Of a stretch of DNA of 64,000 nt, positions 7,891 through 17,338 are shown one piece after another. This stretch comes from GWF2-38-69 sp965228125. GTDB lineage: Bacteria > Verrucomicrobiota > Lentisphaeria > Victivallales > GWF2-38-69. The number at the start of each line of letters is the position of its first letter. Position 1 is the stretch's first letter. Under the pieces are notes generated by a model. The model saw only the letters and a list, made by a program, of their open reading frames with translations, was not told where the DNA came from and did not search any database. The stretch spans positions 1,550,001 through 1,614,000 of the forward strand of contig OZ245791.1 in assembly GCA_965228125.1 (NCBI GenBank), in the 5' to 3' direction. Position numbers and translations under genes: made by a program.

Positions 7891-9000
7891 ATGATGAAAT
7901 TAAAAGTGACAAGAATTGCTTTTTTAAACGCTCTTCAAAAACTGAATAGCATAATAGGGACAAGAACTACACTTCAAATTCTAAGCCATGTTTTAATAAA
8001 GACAGATGAAAACAAAATAATATTAGTTACTACAGATTTGGATATAAGAATTCAATCAGAAGTTAATGCTGAAATCATTGAACCAGGAGAAACAACAGTA
8101 CCTGCAAAGAAATTATATGAAATTATACGCGAAATGTTCAGTAATGATATTTTGCTTGAAATAGACGAAAATCATCATATGTCCATACATGGTGGTAATT
8201 CTAAATTTAAGTTGTTAGGATTATCATCTGAAAGTTTTCCAATTCCAATGCCTGCTTCAATTATAAGAAGCTTTTCAATCAGTCAAAATGAATTTTCAAG
8301 GATGCTTAATCTTATTTCATATTCAGTCAAAACTGAAGACGATGGAAGCAGAAAGGCACTAACCGGTATTTTGATAAGTACATCGGATAACAATGTTACA
8401 TGTGTAGCTACAGATGGTAAAAGACTGGCACTGTGTGAAAAAGGAATGGATAATTTTTCAGGATCTGATGGAGACTCAGTTATTCCGATTAAAAGTGCGT
8501 TGGAAGTAAAATCTCTTCTTACTAACAAATCAGGAGTACTAAAAGTAGAAATCGCTGCAAATCTGGTTAACTTCGTTATAGATGATGTGACTACTATGAC
8601 AACAAAAATTATAGATGAAATTTATCCAAATTATAGGCAGGTTATTCCACCGACATTTTCAAAACTAATAAAGCTTAATAGGGCTGTATGTGCTTCTGTT
8701 CTTTCCAGAGTCTCATTAATGGTTACAGAAAAGAGCAATTTCGTAAAAGTTACATTTTCGCCTAACAAACTGGAAATGAGTGCCTCAAGTACTGAATTAG
8801 GGGAAAGTTCAGACTTTATGGATATAGAATATGATGGAACAGAGGTGTCTATTTCTATTAATCCTACATACTTAAGGGATCCAATTCAAAGAATGGATGC
8901 CGATACTATATCTGTAAAAATGAATGACGGATATAGCCCTATAGCCATTTCTAATGATGATGGGTTTCTCTATGTAGTAATGCCTATGCGCAATCGTTAA
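7891..9000 (+). CDS. dnaN: DNA polymerase III beta subunit (sliding clamp)
   Basis: The ring-shaped clamp that tethers DNA polymerase to the template; 369 residues, the usual length, in three repeated clamp domains. Seen motifs include RTTLQILSHVLIKT near the N-terminus, TVPAKKLYEIIREM, ATDGKRLALCE in the middle domain and the C-terminal YLRDPIQRM...PIAISNDDGFLYVVMPMRNR, matching the family's terminal MPMR(L/I) motif. CCGGAG lies 6 bases before the first of two adjacent ATG codons. Its TAA overlaps the recF ATG (TAATG), so the two are translationally coupled, as in many dnaA-dnaN-recF loci. Confidence 0.97.
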   Translation: MMKLKVTRIAFLNALQKLNSIIGTRTTLQILSHVLIKTDENKIILVTTDLDIRIQSEVNAEIIEPGETTVPAKKLYEIIREMFSNDILLEIDENHHMSIHGGNSKFKLLGLSSESFPIPMPASIIRSFSISQNEFSRMLNLISYSVKTEDDGSRKALTGILISTSDNNVTCVATDGKRLALCEKGMDNFSGSDGDSVIPIKSALEVKSLLTNKSGVLKVEIAANLVNFVIDDVTTMTTKIIDEIYPNYRQVIPPTFSKLIKLNRAVCASVLSRVSLMVTEKSNFVKVTFSPNKLEMSASSTELGESSDFMDIEYDGTEVSISINPTYLRDPIQRMDADTISVKMNDGYSPIAISNDDGFLYVVMPMRNR

Positions 9001-10073
9001 TGATAAGAAAATTCGGCTTATCAGATTTTAGAAACTATCGCAGCCTTTCTTTGATTTTTGAATCAAAGGTTAATTTTATTATTGGAGAAAACGGTCAAGG
9101 CAAAACAAATTTGCTTGAAGCTATTTACTATTTGTCTTTTTTGAGATCTTTTAAGACAAATTCAACTGAACACCTTAAAAGACTTGGCGCTAATGGGTTT
9201 TATATTATAGGCGATATTTTTAATGACAATTATTATAAAACCTTTGAAGTTTATAATAATGACAAAAAGCTGCTAAAAATTGATGGTTCTTTCATAAATA
9301 AAGCCAGCGAATTTGTCGGATTTATAAAACCGGTAGTTTTTACTCACGATGATATGAAGATTATTGGGAGTACTGCTAGACTCAGGCGCAGATATCTGGA
9401 CATTCTTCTTTCTTCACTTGATAAATCTTATTTTTCTGACCTGCAGAATTATGCAGTTGCACTTAAATCCAGAAATTCAGTTCTTAAATCTGATAAGCCG
9501 GATGAGATTTTAATAAGCGCTTATGAACCAATTTTGGCAAAATACGGTAAAAGAATTTTGGATTTTAGGTATAACATCATATCACAGTTGCAGAAACGGG
9601 CTGATAATTTTATAAAAAAGATTAAAGGCGAAGACTATAATTTGCAGATATCCTATTATTCCAGAATTAAGCAAGAGCAACTTTCAGAAGAAAATATTTT
9701 AAAACATATAAATCTTGATAGGGAAAAAGACAGTATAAGAAAGTATACCGGAGTAGGGCCTCATATGGATGATATTTTCTTTAGTCTCAATGGTAAAAGT
9801 TTAAAATATTATGGTTCTATAGGAGAGTGCAGGTTAGCTGCATTATGCGTAAAATTGGCGGAAGCGGAATTAGTAACAGAAAACAAGAATTTTGCCAGCA
9901 TAGCTTTGATAGATGATGTTACAGGTGAACTGGATTCCAGAACAAAAGATGCATTTTATAGTGTTACAGAAAAATTTCATCAGTTGTTTTTTACCTTCAC
10001 AAAGTATCCCGAAGATACTTATTTGAGTAAGGGGGCTAAATACATGGTTTCTGATGGAACGATAAACATTTAA
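9000..10073 (+). CDS. recF: DNA replication and repair protein RecF
   Basis: An SMC-like ATPase that loads RecA at gaps via RecO and RecR. At 357 residues it is normal size. The Walker A motif is GENGQGKTN (about residues 30-38), preceded by the hallmark L-x-x-F-R-N-Y. The arm region contains RRRYLDILLSSLD; GVGPHMDDIFFSLNGK, the ABC-like signature (SIGECRLAALCVKLAEAE) and Walker B (IALIDDVTGELD) follow. It starts on the last base of the dnaN stop codon and is followed within 4 bases by the acyltransferase-ligase gene. Confidence 0.95.
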   Translation: MIRKFGLSDFRNYRSLSLIFESKVNFIIGENGQGKTNLLEAIYYLSFLRSFKTNSTEHLKRLGANGFYIIGDIFNDNYYKTFEVYNNDKKLLKIDGSFINKASEFVGFIKPVVFTHDDMKIIGSTARLRRRYLDILLSSLDKSYFSDLQNYAVALKSRNSVLKSDKPDEILISAYEPILAKYGKRILDFRYNIISQLQKRADNFIKKIKGEDYNLQISYYSRIKQEQLSEENILKHINLDREKDSIRKYTGVGPHMDDIFFSLNGKSLKYYGSIGECRLAALCVKLAEAELVTENKNFASIALIDDVTGELDSRTKDAFYSVTEKFHQLFFTFTKYPEDTYLSKGAKYMVSDGTINI

Positions 10074-10077
10074 TAAC

Positions 10078-12303
10078 ATGATCAGGCTAATTTTATTTAA
10101 ATTTATTTCATTTATAATTTGCCGCTGCATTTATCGACAGAGAGTTTTACTTAAGTTTAAACCTGTCAGGAATAGGGCATATGTGTTTGTCTCTAACTTC
10201 ACATCATCTGCTGATTTTATTTTTATAGATGCTGCATTGAAGAGAAAAATTAAGTTTGTCCACAAAAAAGGAACCTTACCTAACTCTTTTTTTTATAAGA
10301 TCTTCAAATCTTCAATGTTTATAGAAAAGCGTGACGAGTTTGATGTTAAAGGATATAGCAAATACTGCAATGAAATAGCAGAGCTTTTAAAATCAGGATA
10401 TTCATTATGTTTTTTCCCTGAAAATAATATTTCAAGAAATGGTTTGATAGGAAGATTTTATGATGAAATTTCAGATATTGCATCAGGTAATACAATTACT
10501 TTTGTAATTCCTTTATATGTTGGGCCGCTTTGGGGAACTGTCTTTAGCACGAAAAAACTAAGAAGAAGATTTCAGCGGAGAACTATTAATGTGTTTGCTG
10601 GAAAAGAGTGTTTGCTTGAAACTAAGCCTTGGCAATTAAGAAATATGGTTTGTGAACTTGCGTCAGAAGCTGAGAGTTACCCGCGCGTACGTGAAAAGAC
10701 TTTGCATTATAATTTCGTAAAATTAGCTAAGAAAAACCCATTTAAAAAATTATTATATGAATTGGACAGCAAACCTCTTTGCAGGTTAGATATTCTGCTT
10801 AAAAGCATCATCTTGAGTAGAAAAATCAAGAGAGTTAAACGTAATAACAATTATATGGGCATTATGCTTCCAAATAGTTATGCGGCAGCTATCAGTATAC
10901 TTGCTGTAATGTATGCTGACTGTGTTCCTGCCATGCTAAACTTTTCTTTGTCCAAAACAACTCTGGCATCTTTAATTAAAAAATATCAACTTGACTTTGT
11001 TCTGACAAGCAGAAAGTTCACTAACATAATTAGATATGAACAGCTTAATGAAATGGTGTTTATTGAAGACATAGTTAAGGAAATATCATGGAAAGATAAA
11101 GTAATATGTATTGCAATGCTTCTGTTTTTACCGGCTTCACTTATTGTCAGAATAATTGCTCCAAAATCATTTGAAAACTTATACTCGGCTGCGATGGTTA
11201 TTTTTTCAAGCGGGTCTACGGGTGATCCGAATGGAGTTGTATTGACACACCATAATCTGAACTGTAACGCAAATATTTGTTGTGAAACAATGTTTATTGA
11301 ATTAGACAATGATGCTATTACAGGGAATCTTCCTCTCTTTCATTCTTATGGTATGATGGTTGAATTCTGGATACCTTTCATGACCGGGGTAAGAGTTACA
11401 TATATAAAAAACCCGCTTGACTATGAATCTATAATAAAAGCTGTTAAAGAACATCGCCTGACTCTTTTGGCTACTACTCAAACTTTCTTGTATGGATATA
11501 TAAAAAAATCTTCAAAAGAAGATTATAGATCACTTAGGTTTCTGATCCTTGGAGCTGAAAAATTTAATTCAGCAAACGCAAATAAGATCAGAGATTTAAC
11601 TAATGTAGAACCTATTGAAGGGTATGGATGTACAGAATTATCTCCAGTCGTTTCGGTGAATATTTCAGATGACTCTGATAACCTTGGAAAGGAATCAGGT
11701 AAAATAGGCAGCATAGGGAAAGCTATTACTGGGGTGGCAGCAAAAGTAGTAAATATTGAAACGCACCTTGATTGTTTGCCAAATGAAGATGGATTGTTGC
11801 TGATTAAAGGCCCGACTGTTATGAAAGAGTACTTGAATAAAAAAGAAGAAACAGCCAAAGCATTTATTGATGGATGGTACAATACCAAGGACATAGCCCA
11901 AATTGACGAAGAAGGTAATATTACAATAAGCGGAAGGATATCAAGATTCAGTAAGATTGCCGGGGAAATGATTTCACATGAACTGATAGAATCCCTTATT
12001 AATAATTATCTTGGCTTATTCGAGAAGGCTATTGCTGTAGTTAATTTGAAAGATAAAGATGGAAAAGACAAAGTAGGAGTTTTTTATTCTTTGGAAAATC
12101 TGAATATAAGAGAAGTTACCCGTTATTTATCTAATTTTGGCTTGTCTAATCTATGGATTCCCAAGAACAGAGATTTTATAAAAGTCGACGAAATTCCCAC
12201 TCTTCCATCAGGAAAGCTTGATCTTAAAAAACTTAAAGAAATGGTTTTAAATTTTTCTGGTGGACAGGTAAAATTATGTAATATAAAAGTTAGTAATGTA
12301 TGA
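10078..12303 (+). CDS. Aas-like acyltransferase/acyl-ligase fusion with altered acyltransferase site
   Basis: A 741-residue two-domain protein resembling E. coli Aas (719 residues), which reacylates lysophospholipid and activates fatty acids on acyl carrier protein. Residues 1-220 have PlsC-like features, but the H-x4-D motif reads F41-TSSA-D46 and the FPEG motif reads FPEN (113-116), so the catalytic His is missing. Residues about 250-735 form an AMP-binding ligase with SSGSTGDPNGVVLTH (about 377-391), GYGCTELSP and a C-terminal PSGKLDLKKL with the adenylation lysine. Ligase chemistry looks intact; acyl transfer by the first domain is doubtful. It directly follows recF. Exact substrate unknown. 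Confidence 0.75.
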   Translation: MIRLILFKFISFIICRCIYRQRVLLKFKPVRNRAYVFVSNFTSSADFIFIDAALKRKIKFVHKKGTLPNSFFYKIFKSSMFIEKRDEFDVKGYSKYCNEIAELLKSGYSLCFFPENNISRNGLIGRFYDEISDIASGNTITFVIPLYVGPLWGTVFSTKKLRRRFQRRTINVFAGKECLLETKPWQLRNMVCELASEAESYPRVREKTLHYNFVKLAKKNPFKKLLYELDSKPLCRLDILLKSIILSRKIKRVKRNNNYMGIMLPNSYAAAISILAVMYADCVPAMLNFSLSKTTLASLIKKYQLDFVLTSRKFTNIIRYEQLNEMVFIEDIVKEISWKDKVICIAMLLFLPASLIVRIIAPKSFENLYSAAMVIFSSGSTGDPNGVVLTHHNLNCNANICCETMFIELDNDAITGNLPLFHSYGMMVEFWIPFMTGVRVTYIKNPLDYESIIKAVKEHRLTLLATTQTFLYGYIKKSSKEDYRSLRFLILGAEKFNSANANKIRDLTNVEPIEGYGCTELSPVVSVNISDDSDNLGKESGKIGSIGKAITGVAAKVVNIETHLDCLPNEDGLLLIKGPTVMKEYLNKKEETAKAFIDGWYNTKDIAQIDEEGNITISGRISRFSKIAGEMISHELIESLINNYLGLFEKAIAVVNLKDKDGKDKVGVFYSLENLNIREVTRYLSNFGLSNLWIPKNRDFIKVDEIPTLPSGKLDLKKLKEMVLNFSGGQVKLCNIKVSNV

Positions 12304-12357
12304 TTATGCTTGATAAGCTATAATGAAGAAATATTTATTACATCTAAGGAGACAGCT

Positions 12358-13773
12358 ATGGAAATAAAAGATATCAAAGATGTTTCTGTAGAAATGAAAT
12401 CTCATTTTCAAAAAGCCATTCAAGCGATTGATAAGAATAATGCTGATTATGCTGTAAGTTTGCTTTACGGAATAATTTTAAAAGAGCCTGGTTTTTTACA
12501 AGCTAGAGAAAAACTAAGGATTGCCGAACAAATTCAGCAGGGAAAGTCCAATTTTTTTAAAAAAACAGTTGATTCTCTAAAGGTTAAGAAAATTGTTAAA
12601 ACAGGGCAATTGGATTACCTGAGAGGAAAATATAATGACGCCATATTCAAAGCCGAGGAAGCGCTCTCTCTTGATATAAAGGATTGGGGAGCATTGAAAT
12701 TGCTTGCCGAATCAGGAGAAGCGATATCCGCATCTTTTATTACTGTCGAAGCATACGAACTGGCGCTTGGATTTTATCCTCAAAACCCTGAAGTGATTAA
12801 AAGGCTAGCCGATACATATAGAAAGCTTGGAAGAGGTAACGAAGAGCTCAAATTGCGGCAAAAGCTTGTTAATATGTCTCCTGATAATTTAGAGTATAAA
12901 CAGGAACTTAGGTCGGCAGGTGCTATGGCAACAATGGAAAGAGACGGAGATGAAAAGGTCGGTTCATACAGAGATAAGCTTAAAGATTCCAAAGAAGCTG
13001 CAATATTAGAGCAGAAAGAAAAACAGGTACACGATGTCGATGATGTTAAAGAGTTATTGGCATCTTTAAAAGAAAAGCTAAAGGAAAATCCGGATTCAAT
13101 ACAGACAATTAAAGAAATTGCGTGGTTATATTACAATGGAAACTCTTTGGATGAAGCTATTGAATATTTTAGAATGCTTGAGGCAAAGCAAGAACACTTT
13201 GATCCTGCTGCAAACAAGGCGCTTGAGGCATCAATTTTAAGCATACATAAAAAGAAAATTGAATCGCTTAACGATGAATGCGAAAAAAATCAGGATCAGG
13301 AAAGAAAGAATACAATTCTTGAAGAAATTGCAACAATTAGGAACGAAGACATAACACTAAGAAAGCAATGTGCCTTAAAAAGAGTAGAGGTTTATCCAAA
13401 TGATCTGCAGCTCAAGTATGAGTTAGGCATCATATATTGGGAAATTGGGGAATATGACGATGCAATTGAACAATTTCAAAGTGCACAAAAACACCCTAAG
13501 TTTAGTTTTAGCTCAAATGTTTACTTAGGGCGTTGTTTCTTTGAAAAAGGGCACAATGAGCTGGCTATTGATCAACTAAATAAAGTTTTGAAAATGGAAA
13601 ACTATACCGGCAATGAAATTCTGGATGCAATATATTACCTTGGCTTGGCTTTTGAAAAAATGAATGATACTGCAAATGCGAAAGAATGTTTCAAAAAAGT
13701 TTATTCTGTAAGTTCTAAGTATAAAGATATTGCACAAAAAATTCAGCAATATTATTCTCAGCAGCAACAATAA
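12358..13773 (+). CDS. TPR-repeat protein
   Basis: A roughly 471-residue soluble protein made mainly of tetratricopeptide-type helical hairpins, a protein-protein interaction scaffold. TPR-like units are seen at the start (AIDKNNADYAVSLLYGIIL), around ALGFYPQNPEVIKRLADTY, at IAWLYYNGNSLDEAIEYF, and near the end (LGIIYWEIGEYDDAIEQF, YLGRCFFEKGHNELAIDQL, YLGLAFEKMNDTANAKECF). A charged Lys/Glu segment in the middle may be a coiled coil. The frame is open from 12310, but the ATG at 12358 has an AAGGAG site 6 bases upstream and is the likelier start. No signal peptide is visible. Partner unknown. Confidence 0.8.
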   Translation: MEIKDIKDVSVEMKSHFQKAIQAIDKNNADYAVSLLYGIILKEPGFLQAREKLRIAEQIQQGKSNFFKKTVDSLKVKKIVKTGQLDYLRGKYNDAIFKAEEALSLDIKDWGALKLLAESGEAISASFITVEAYELALGFYPQNPEVIKRLADTYRKLGRGNEELKLRQKLVNMSPDNLEYKQELRSAGAMATMERDGDEKVGSYRDKLKDSKEAAILEQKEKQVHDVDDVKELLASLKEKLKENPDSIQTIKEIAWLYYNGNSLDEAIEYFRMLEAKQEHFDPAANKALEASILSIHKKKIESLNDECEKNQDQERKNTILEEIATIRNEDITLRKQCALKRVEVYPNDLQLKYELGIIYWEIGEYDDAIEQFQSAQKHPKFSFSSNVYLGRCFFEKGHNELAIDQLNKVLKMENYTGNEILDAIYYLGLAFEKMNDTANAKECFKKVYSVSSKYKDIAQKIQQYYSQQQQ

Positions 13774-13860
13774 ATAAATGCTACTTAAAATTCAAAAAAG
13801 ATTTTTTTCCAAGCTTGCCTTTGAAATGTTTTTGTGTAGATTATAAATCTTCTTAAAAGT

Positions 13861-13937
13861 GGTTCCGTAGCTCAGTTGGTTAGAGCAGATGACTCATAAT
13901 CATCGGGTCGCTGGTTCGAGTCCAGCCGGGACCACCA
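13861..13937 (+). tRNA. tRNA with CAU anticodon (Met, or Ile2)
   Basis: A complete cloverleaf with encoded CCA (13935-13937). The acceptor GGTTCCG pairs with CGGGACC; the D arm is GCTC/GAGC, the anticodon stem GATGA/TCATC with loop CTCATAA, and the T arm CTGG/CCAG around TTCGAGT. The anticodon is CAT. It lacks the G-C run of initiator tRNA, so it is an elongator tRNA-Met or the lysidine-modified tRNA-Ile2; its T arm resembles the latter. Confidence 0.93.
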
Positions 13938-14002
13938 TTTTCATTTTTACGACTTTCAAAGCCATTCTGTGCATTCTTAAGACTTTTTCATGGGTTATCC
14001 TA

Positions 14003-14470
14003 TTAGCTGTGTACTGCACAGTATTCGCTGACAATGTATTCGTCATTGTATTTAGCATAAAGGTTATGAAGAAGATTCTGCCATTGAGCTAACACATTAT
14101 CAGCATTAAACGTACAATATTGGGTTAGATATTCCCTTGCCAGATCGTTTTTTTTCCTGAATCATATACGAGTATCTTAATCGTGCAAAATTAGCTACAG
14201 TATTAAAAATCCACCAGGCACTATTGTGGACTCGCCTATACTAAGCTGATGTTCATTCATCACAGGGTATGTGCTCATAAAATACCCATATGTATGTTCA
14301 ACTTGCGGAATGTATCCTAACGGGAGACTTGGGGTTTCGCCAGTGTTATAAACAGAGCCAGGAGTATTTATTACATAGTTACGATATGGGACGCCACCTA
14401 AACTAGGAATGAAATCATTTGCTTGTTTTTGATAATAAATAGCTTCTTGTTCTCCGATTACTTTTCGATT
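14003..14470 (-). pseudogene. Decayed C69-type dipeptidase gene fragment
   Basis: This stretch between the tRNA and the siroheme genes has no long frame but translates piecewise on the minus strand. From 14470 to about 14215 it reads GEQEAIYYQKQANDFIP, then GYIPQVEHTYGYF and PVMNEHQLSIGEST, which look like the N-terminal part of peptidase C69 dipeptidases (MNEHQLAIGE-type motif). A one-base shift near 14210 then gives WWIFNTVANFARLRYSYM, like that family's C-terminal region, so several hundred codons are missing at the junction. A second shift falls in a run of eight T at 14148-14155, after which REYLTQYCTFNADNV and QWQNLLHNLYAKY run to a stop at 14003. An in-frame stop precedes the fragment at 14471. 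Family name is from memory; non-function is clear. Confidence 0.65.
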
Positions 14471-14499
14471 TTATAATATTTAAGACAGGTCTTCCCTTA

Positions 14500-16623
14500 T
14501 TAGAGAATGTTCTTGGACAAATCTTGGTTTATCGAATCAAGAGCTAATGCCATAATACACGATGTGATAGATTCATCTACAGCTTTGATGACTAGGGCAT
14601 TATTTGTATATTGTTTTAAGCTTTGTTCAGTTGGCGTACCGATAGTTGAAATTCTTTTTCCATACAGGGCATCTTTGCCAAATTGACTAATAAATGATCT
14701 AACTGCTGACGAACTTGCAAAAACAACATCGTCAAACAAGGGAAGTTTGTCGTAAAGTTTATGGGCAGTTATATATAAAACGTAATCTTGAACAAAGTAG
14801 CCCTTTCCTGTTAGGCTATCACTAAGTTGTGATGTTGCCAAATTAGAACGTAATCTAAGTATTTTTGAATCTTTAGGAATAACTTTAAATATTGATGTTT
14901 CCAAATCTCCATTATTCGTCGCATCGGCTGATAGATTAAACAATTTCAATTCGGCTTCAGATTGTTTGCCATAGGCAAATATTTTGGGTATTCTTCTAAT
15001 ATCTGTATGGCATTTTTTAATTGCCTCCAAAAAATGCCTTACTGCAGAAGGAGAAGTTAGAATAATCCAATCAAAAGAATCAATATTTTCAAAGACCGTT
15101 AATAGGTTTTCATCGTTGAGTTTCGTATCAATCAAAGGCATAGAGAGCGGTATTCCAAGGTAATTTAATACTGTATTTTCAGCTTTGGAGTATAGCGCTT
15201 TACTACATGTCAGAAGAATTTTTTTCCCTGCCAAAGCTCCATTTTGTCTAAATAAGTTTGACGCTTCTGATGAATGCCCTACGATAATAATAGAAGGATC
15301 TTCAAGATTGCAGTTATTTAAATCATCTTCTATTTTTTCCAGATTGGAAAATAATAACCTTTGATCAATACATCCGGCATTAAAAACCACAGCCAATGAT
15401 TCTGCTTGAGTCTTGCCTATGGAAAGCAGATACTCTTTGAGTTTTTTTATCTTGGAAGTTGTCATTAAAAAAACCAGAGGGAATGAAGAAGCTTCACTGA
15501 TTGAAATAGGAACAGGTTCATATGAGCCTGCTTTCTGCAGCGTTGCTACAACAAATCCCCTTGATGCATCTCTTTTGGTTAACATAAGCCCGGTCATAGT
15601 AGTTGCGGCAGAAATAGAACTAATTCCAGGTATGACATAGAAAGGGATGTGTAGATTTTCAAGAGGGGTTGTTTCTTCCGTAAGTCTCCCAAAAAGGCCA
15701 GGGTCTCCTCCTTTTAGCCTTACAATTTGTTTTCCCTGCCGTGCATAGTGAACAATCATTTCGGATATGCTTTTTTGTTTTATATTGTCTCCTCCTGCCC
15801 GTTTCCCAACATAGACAGATACACTATTTCTTGGTAAATGATCGAGTAATTTTGAATCAAGCAGGGCATCGTAAAAGCATATTTCACAGTTTTTCAAAGC
15901 ATTTATTGTGGCAACTGATGCAAAATTTGAATTGCCTATTCCTGCTCCGGCGAATACTACGCTTTTGAGGAAGTACTGTTTTAATGTATCGAATACAGGA
16001 TTTCCTTTTTTGAATGTAATTGCCAACTGCCCTTGTCCTTCAGGTGTCGGTAGCTCGTTTAATGATATTTTTTCCGATATTCTATCCTTTAATTTTAATC
16101 TATTAAGGGCAGCTGTAGCCATAATGATTATATCAAAAAAACCAGCATCTAATTGGGCTATTCTCTCTTCAATATTGCCACGGATTGGAAGAACCAAAGC
16201 ATTGGTCCATCGTTTTTTTGAAAAATCTCCTCTTCGTTGGCTGCTAGAGCCTACTTTTGGCGAATTATTGTTTAAATCCCAATCTTTTCTAGCTACGACA
16301 GAATCAGTGTTGTCTTCTTTCCATGGAAGGTAAAACATATCGAGCTCCGGATTCAAATTACAAGGGACATCTTTGGCGCTATGGATTGCGAAGTCAATTT
16401 CAAAATTTAGAACAGCGCTATCCAGGTCTTTAGTAAAAAAATCTTCCGGAGATTCTGATATGGGTGTGGCCTTATCTCTGTCCCCAGGAGATGAAAACTT
16501 AACAAGTTCTATTTTTAAGCAAGGGAAAAGCCTCTCAAGCTTTACAGCGGCATCTTCTGATTGCAGGATTGATAATTTGCTTGATCTTATGCCTGCTTTA
16601 ATCTTTAAATAATTTATTGACAT
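14500..16623 (-). CDS. HemC(truncated)-CobA-HemD fusion for siroheme/uroporphyrinogen synthesis
   Basis: A 707-residue three-part protein. Residues 1-218 match hydroxymethylbilane synthase domains 1 and 2, with the catalytic HSAKDVP (Asp85), SSSQRRGDF, PIRGNIEERIAQLDAG and PEGQGQLAI. Domain 3, whose Cys carries the dipyrromethane cofactor, is absent. Residues about 220-455 match uroporphyrinogen-III methyltransferase (GAGIGN, YVGKRAG, VRLKGGDPGLFGR, PGISS), which makes precorrin-2. Residues about 465-700 match uroporphyrinogen-III synthase (WIILTSPSAV, VVFASSSAVRSF). Together these would turn porphobilinogen into precorrin-2. The gene overlaps the upstream dehydrogenase gene by 26 bases. How the shortened HemC holds its cofactor is unclear; the last two domains look intact. 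Confidence 0.88.
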   Translation of the reverse strand: MSINYLKIKAGIRSSKLSILQSEDAAVKLERLFPCLKIELVKFSSPGDRDKATPISESPEDFFTKDLDSAVLNFEIDFAIHSAKDVPCNLNPELDMFYLPWKEDNTDSVVARKDWDLNNNSPKVGSSSQRRGDFSKKRWTNALVLPIRGNIEERIAQLDAGFFDIIIMATAALNRLKLKDRISEKISLNELPTPEGQGQLAITFKKGNPVFDTLKQYFLKSVVFAGAGIGNSNFASVATINALKNCEICFYDALLDSKLLDHLPRNSVSVYVGKRAGGDNIKQKSISEMIVHYARQGKQIVRLKGGDPGLFGRLTEETTPLENLHIPFYVIPGISSISAATTMTGLMLTKRDASRGFVVATLQKAGSYEPVPISISEASSFPLVFLMTTSKIKKLKEYLLSIGKTQAESLAVVFNAGCIDQRLLFSNLEKIEDDLNNCNLEDPSIIIVGHSSEASNLFRQNGALAGKKILLTCSKALYSKAENTVLNYLGIPLSMPLIDTKLNDENLLTVFENIDSFDWIILTSPSAVRHFLEAIKKCHTDIRRIPKIFAYGKQSEAELKLFNLSADATNNGDLETSIFKVIPKDSKILRLRSNLATSQLSDSLTGKGYFVQDYVLYITAHKLYDKLPLFDDVVFASSSAVRSFISQFGKDALYGKRISTIGTPTEQSLKQYTNNALVIKAVDESITSCIMALALDSINQDLSKNIL

Positions 16624-17104
16624 TAACCTTATCCAAAGATGATTTGATAAAATTTTTTATTTGCTTGGATTTTTTACATTTTTTACCGCTGGAAGAAATA
16701 GAAATGACAAAATCTTCTTTAGCGAAAGACGCCGATGTAATAAAAGAACCTTTTTCCCAGTTTCTATCTATGGCGCAGCATAATATCTTCTTTTTATTGC
16801 AGAGTTTCACAATTTTGTTATTTACCTCTTTTGAATCAGTAGCGGCAAAAACAAGGAAGAACTCTTTGATATCTGCTTTTTGAAATTTTCTTACGAATAA
16901 AGCGATTTTTCCTAATTTAGCTTGTTCTAATATAAAATCAGAAACAACCGGAGCTATTATCGTGATTCTCGCATCTGTGGAAAGGAGCTTTATAAGCTTT
17001 CTTGTGGCGATTTTTCCGCCTCCTACGATAAGACATGAACGCTCATTAAGAATAAGACTAACCGGAAATAGTTTATTTACAGAAAGCTGTTGAGAAATAT
17101 TCAT
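16598..17104 (-). CDS. Precorrin-2 dehydrogenase / sirohydrochlorin ferrochelatase-type
   Basis: A 168-residue member of the CysG N-terminal/Met8p/YlnF family that oxidises precorrin-2 to sirohydrochlorin with NAD and in some members inserts iron. It starts with FPVSLILNERSCLIVGGGKIATRKLIKLL, the family's NAD-binding GGGxxAxRK signature (about 27-37). VFAATDSKEVNNKIVKLC and the SFITSASFAKEDFVISISSSGKKCKKSKQ segment follow, the latter matching the family's ISTxGxSPxxAxxI region. It is first in a two-gene operon with the HemC-CobA-HemD fusion, so together they cover porphobilinogen to siroheme. Confidence 0.88.
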   Translation of the reverse strand: MNISQQLSVNKLFPVSLILNERSCLIVGGGKIATRKLIKLLSTDARITIIAPVVSDFILEQAKLGKIALFVRKFQKADIKEFFLVFAATDSKEVNNKIVKLCNKKKILCCAIDRNWEKGSFITSASFAKEDFVISISSSGKKCKKSKQIKNFIKSSLDKVNVNKLFKD

Positions 17105-17144
17105 AATTTGTTAGCCATCTTTAAGGGAAAGGCTCATAGCAAAA

Positions 17145-17231
17145 TGGTGCCGATGGTGGGATTTGAACCCACATTCCATTGCTGGAACTGCGCCCTGAAC
17201 GCAGCGCGTCTGCCAATTCCGCCACATCGGC
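17145..17231 (-). tRNA. tRNA-Leu (CAG anticodon)
   Basis: Minus-strand class II tRNA with encoded CCA (17145-17147). Acceptor GCCGATG (17225-17231) pairs with CATCGGC (17149-17155). The anticodon stem is CTGCG/CGCAG with loop TTCAGGG, anticodon CAG. The long variable arm (about 14 bases) and the T loop TTCAAAT fit tRNA-Leu. Confidence 0.95.
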
Positions 17232-17338
17232 CCTTAGTAAGAACCACAAAATTAGTTTAATTTTCTTTTAAATCAAGTTTTTTTAAAAAATGACACTATT
17301 TTAAACTTGTTGAATTTTAAACAAAGAAAGGAAAACTA

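Noticed and set aside
12310..12357. Upstream start of the TPR protein frame
   Set aside because: An ATG at 12358 has an AAGGAG site 6 bases upstream, while the earlier frame start has none.
13889..14092. 67-codon plus-strand frame
   Set aside because: It begins inside the CAU tRNA and runs across the minus-strand pseudogene, so it is a shadow frame.
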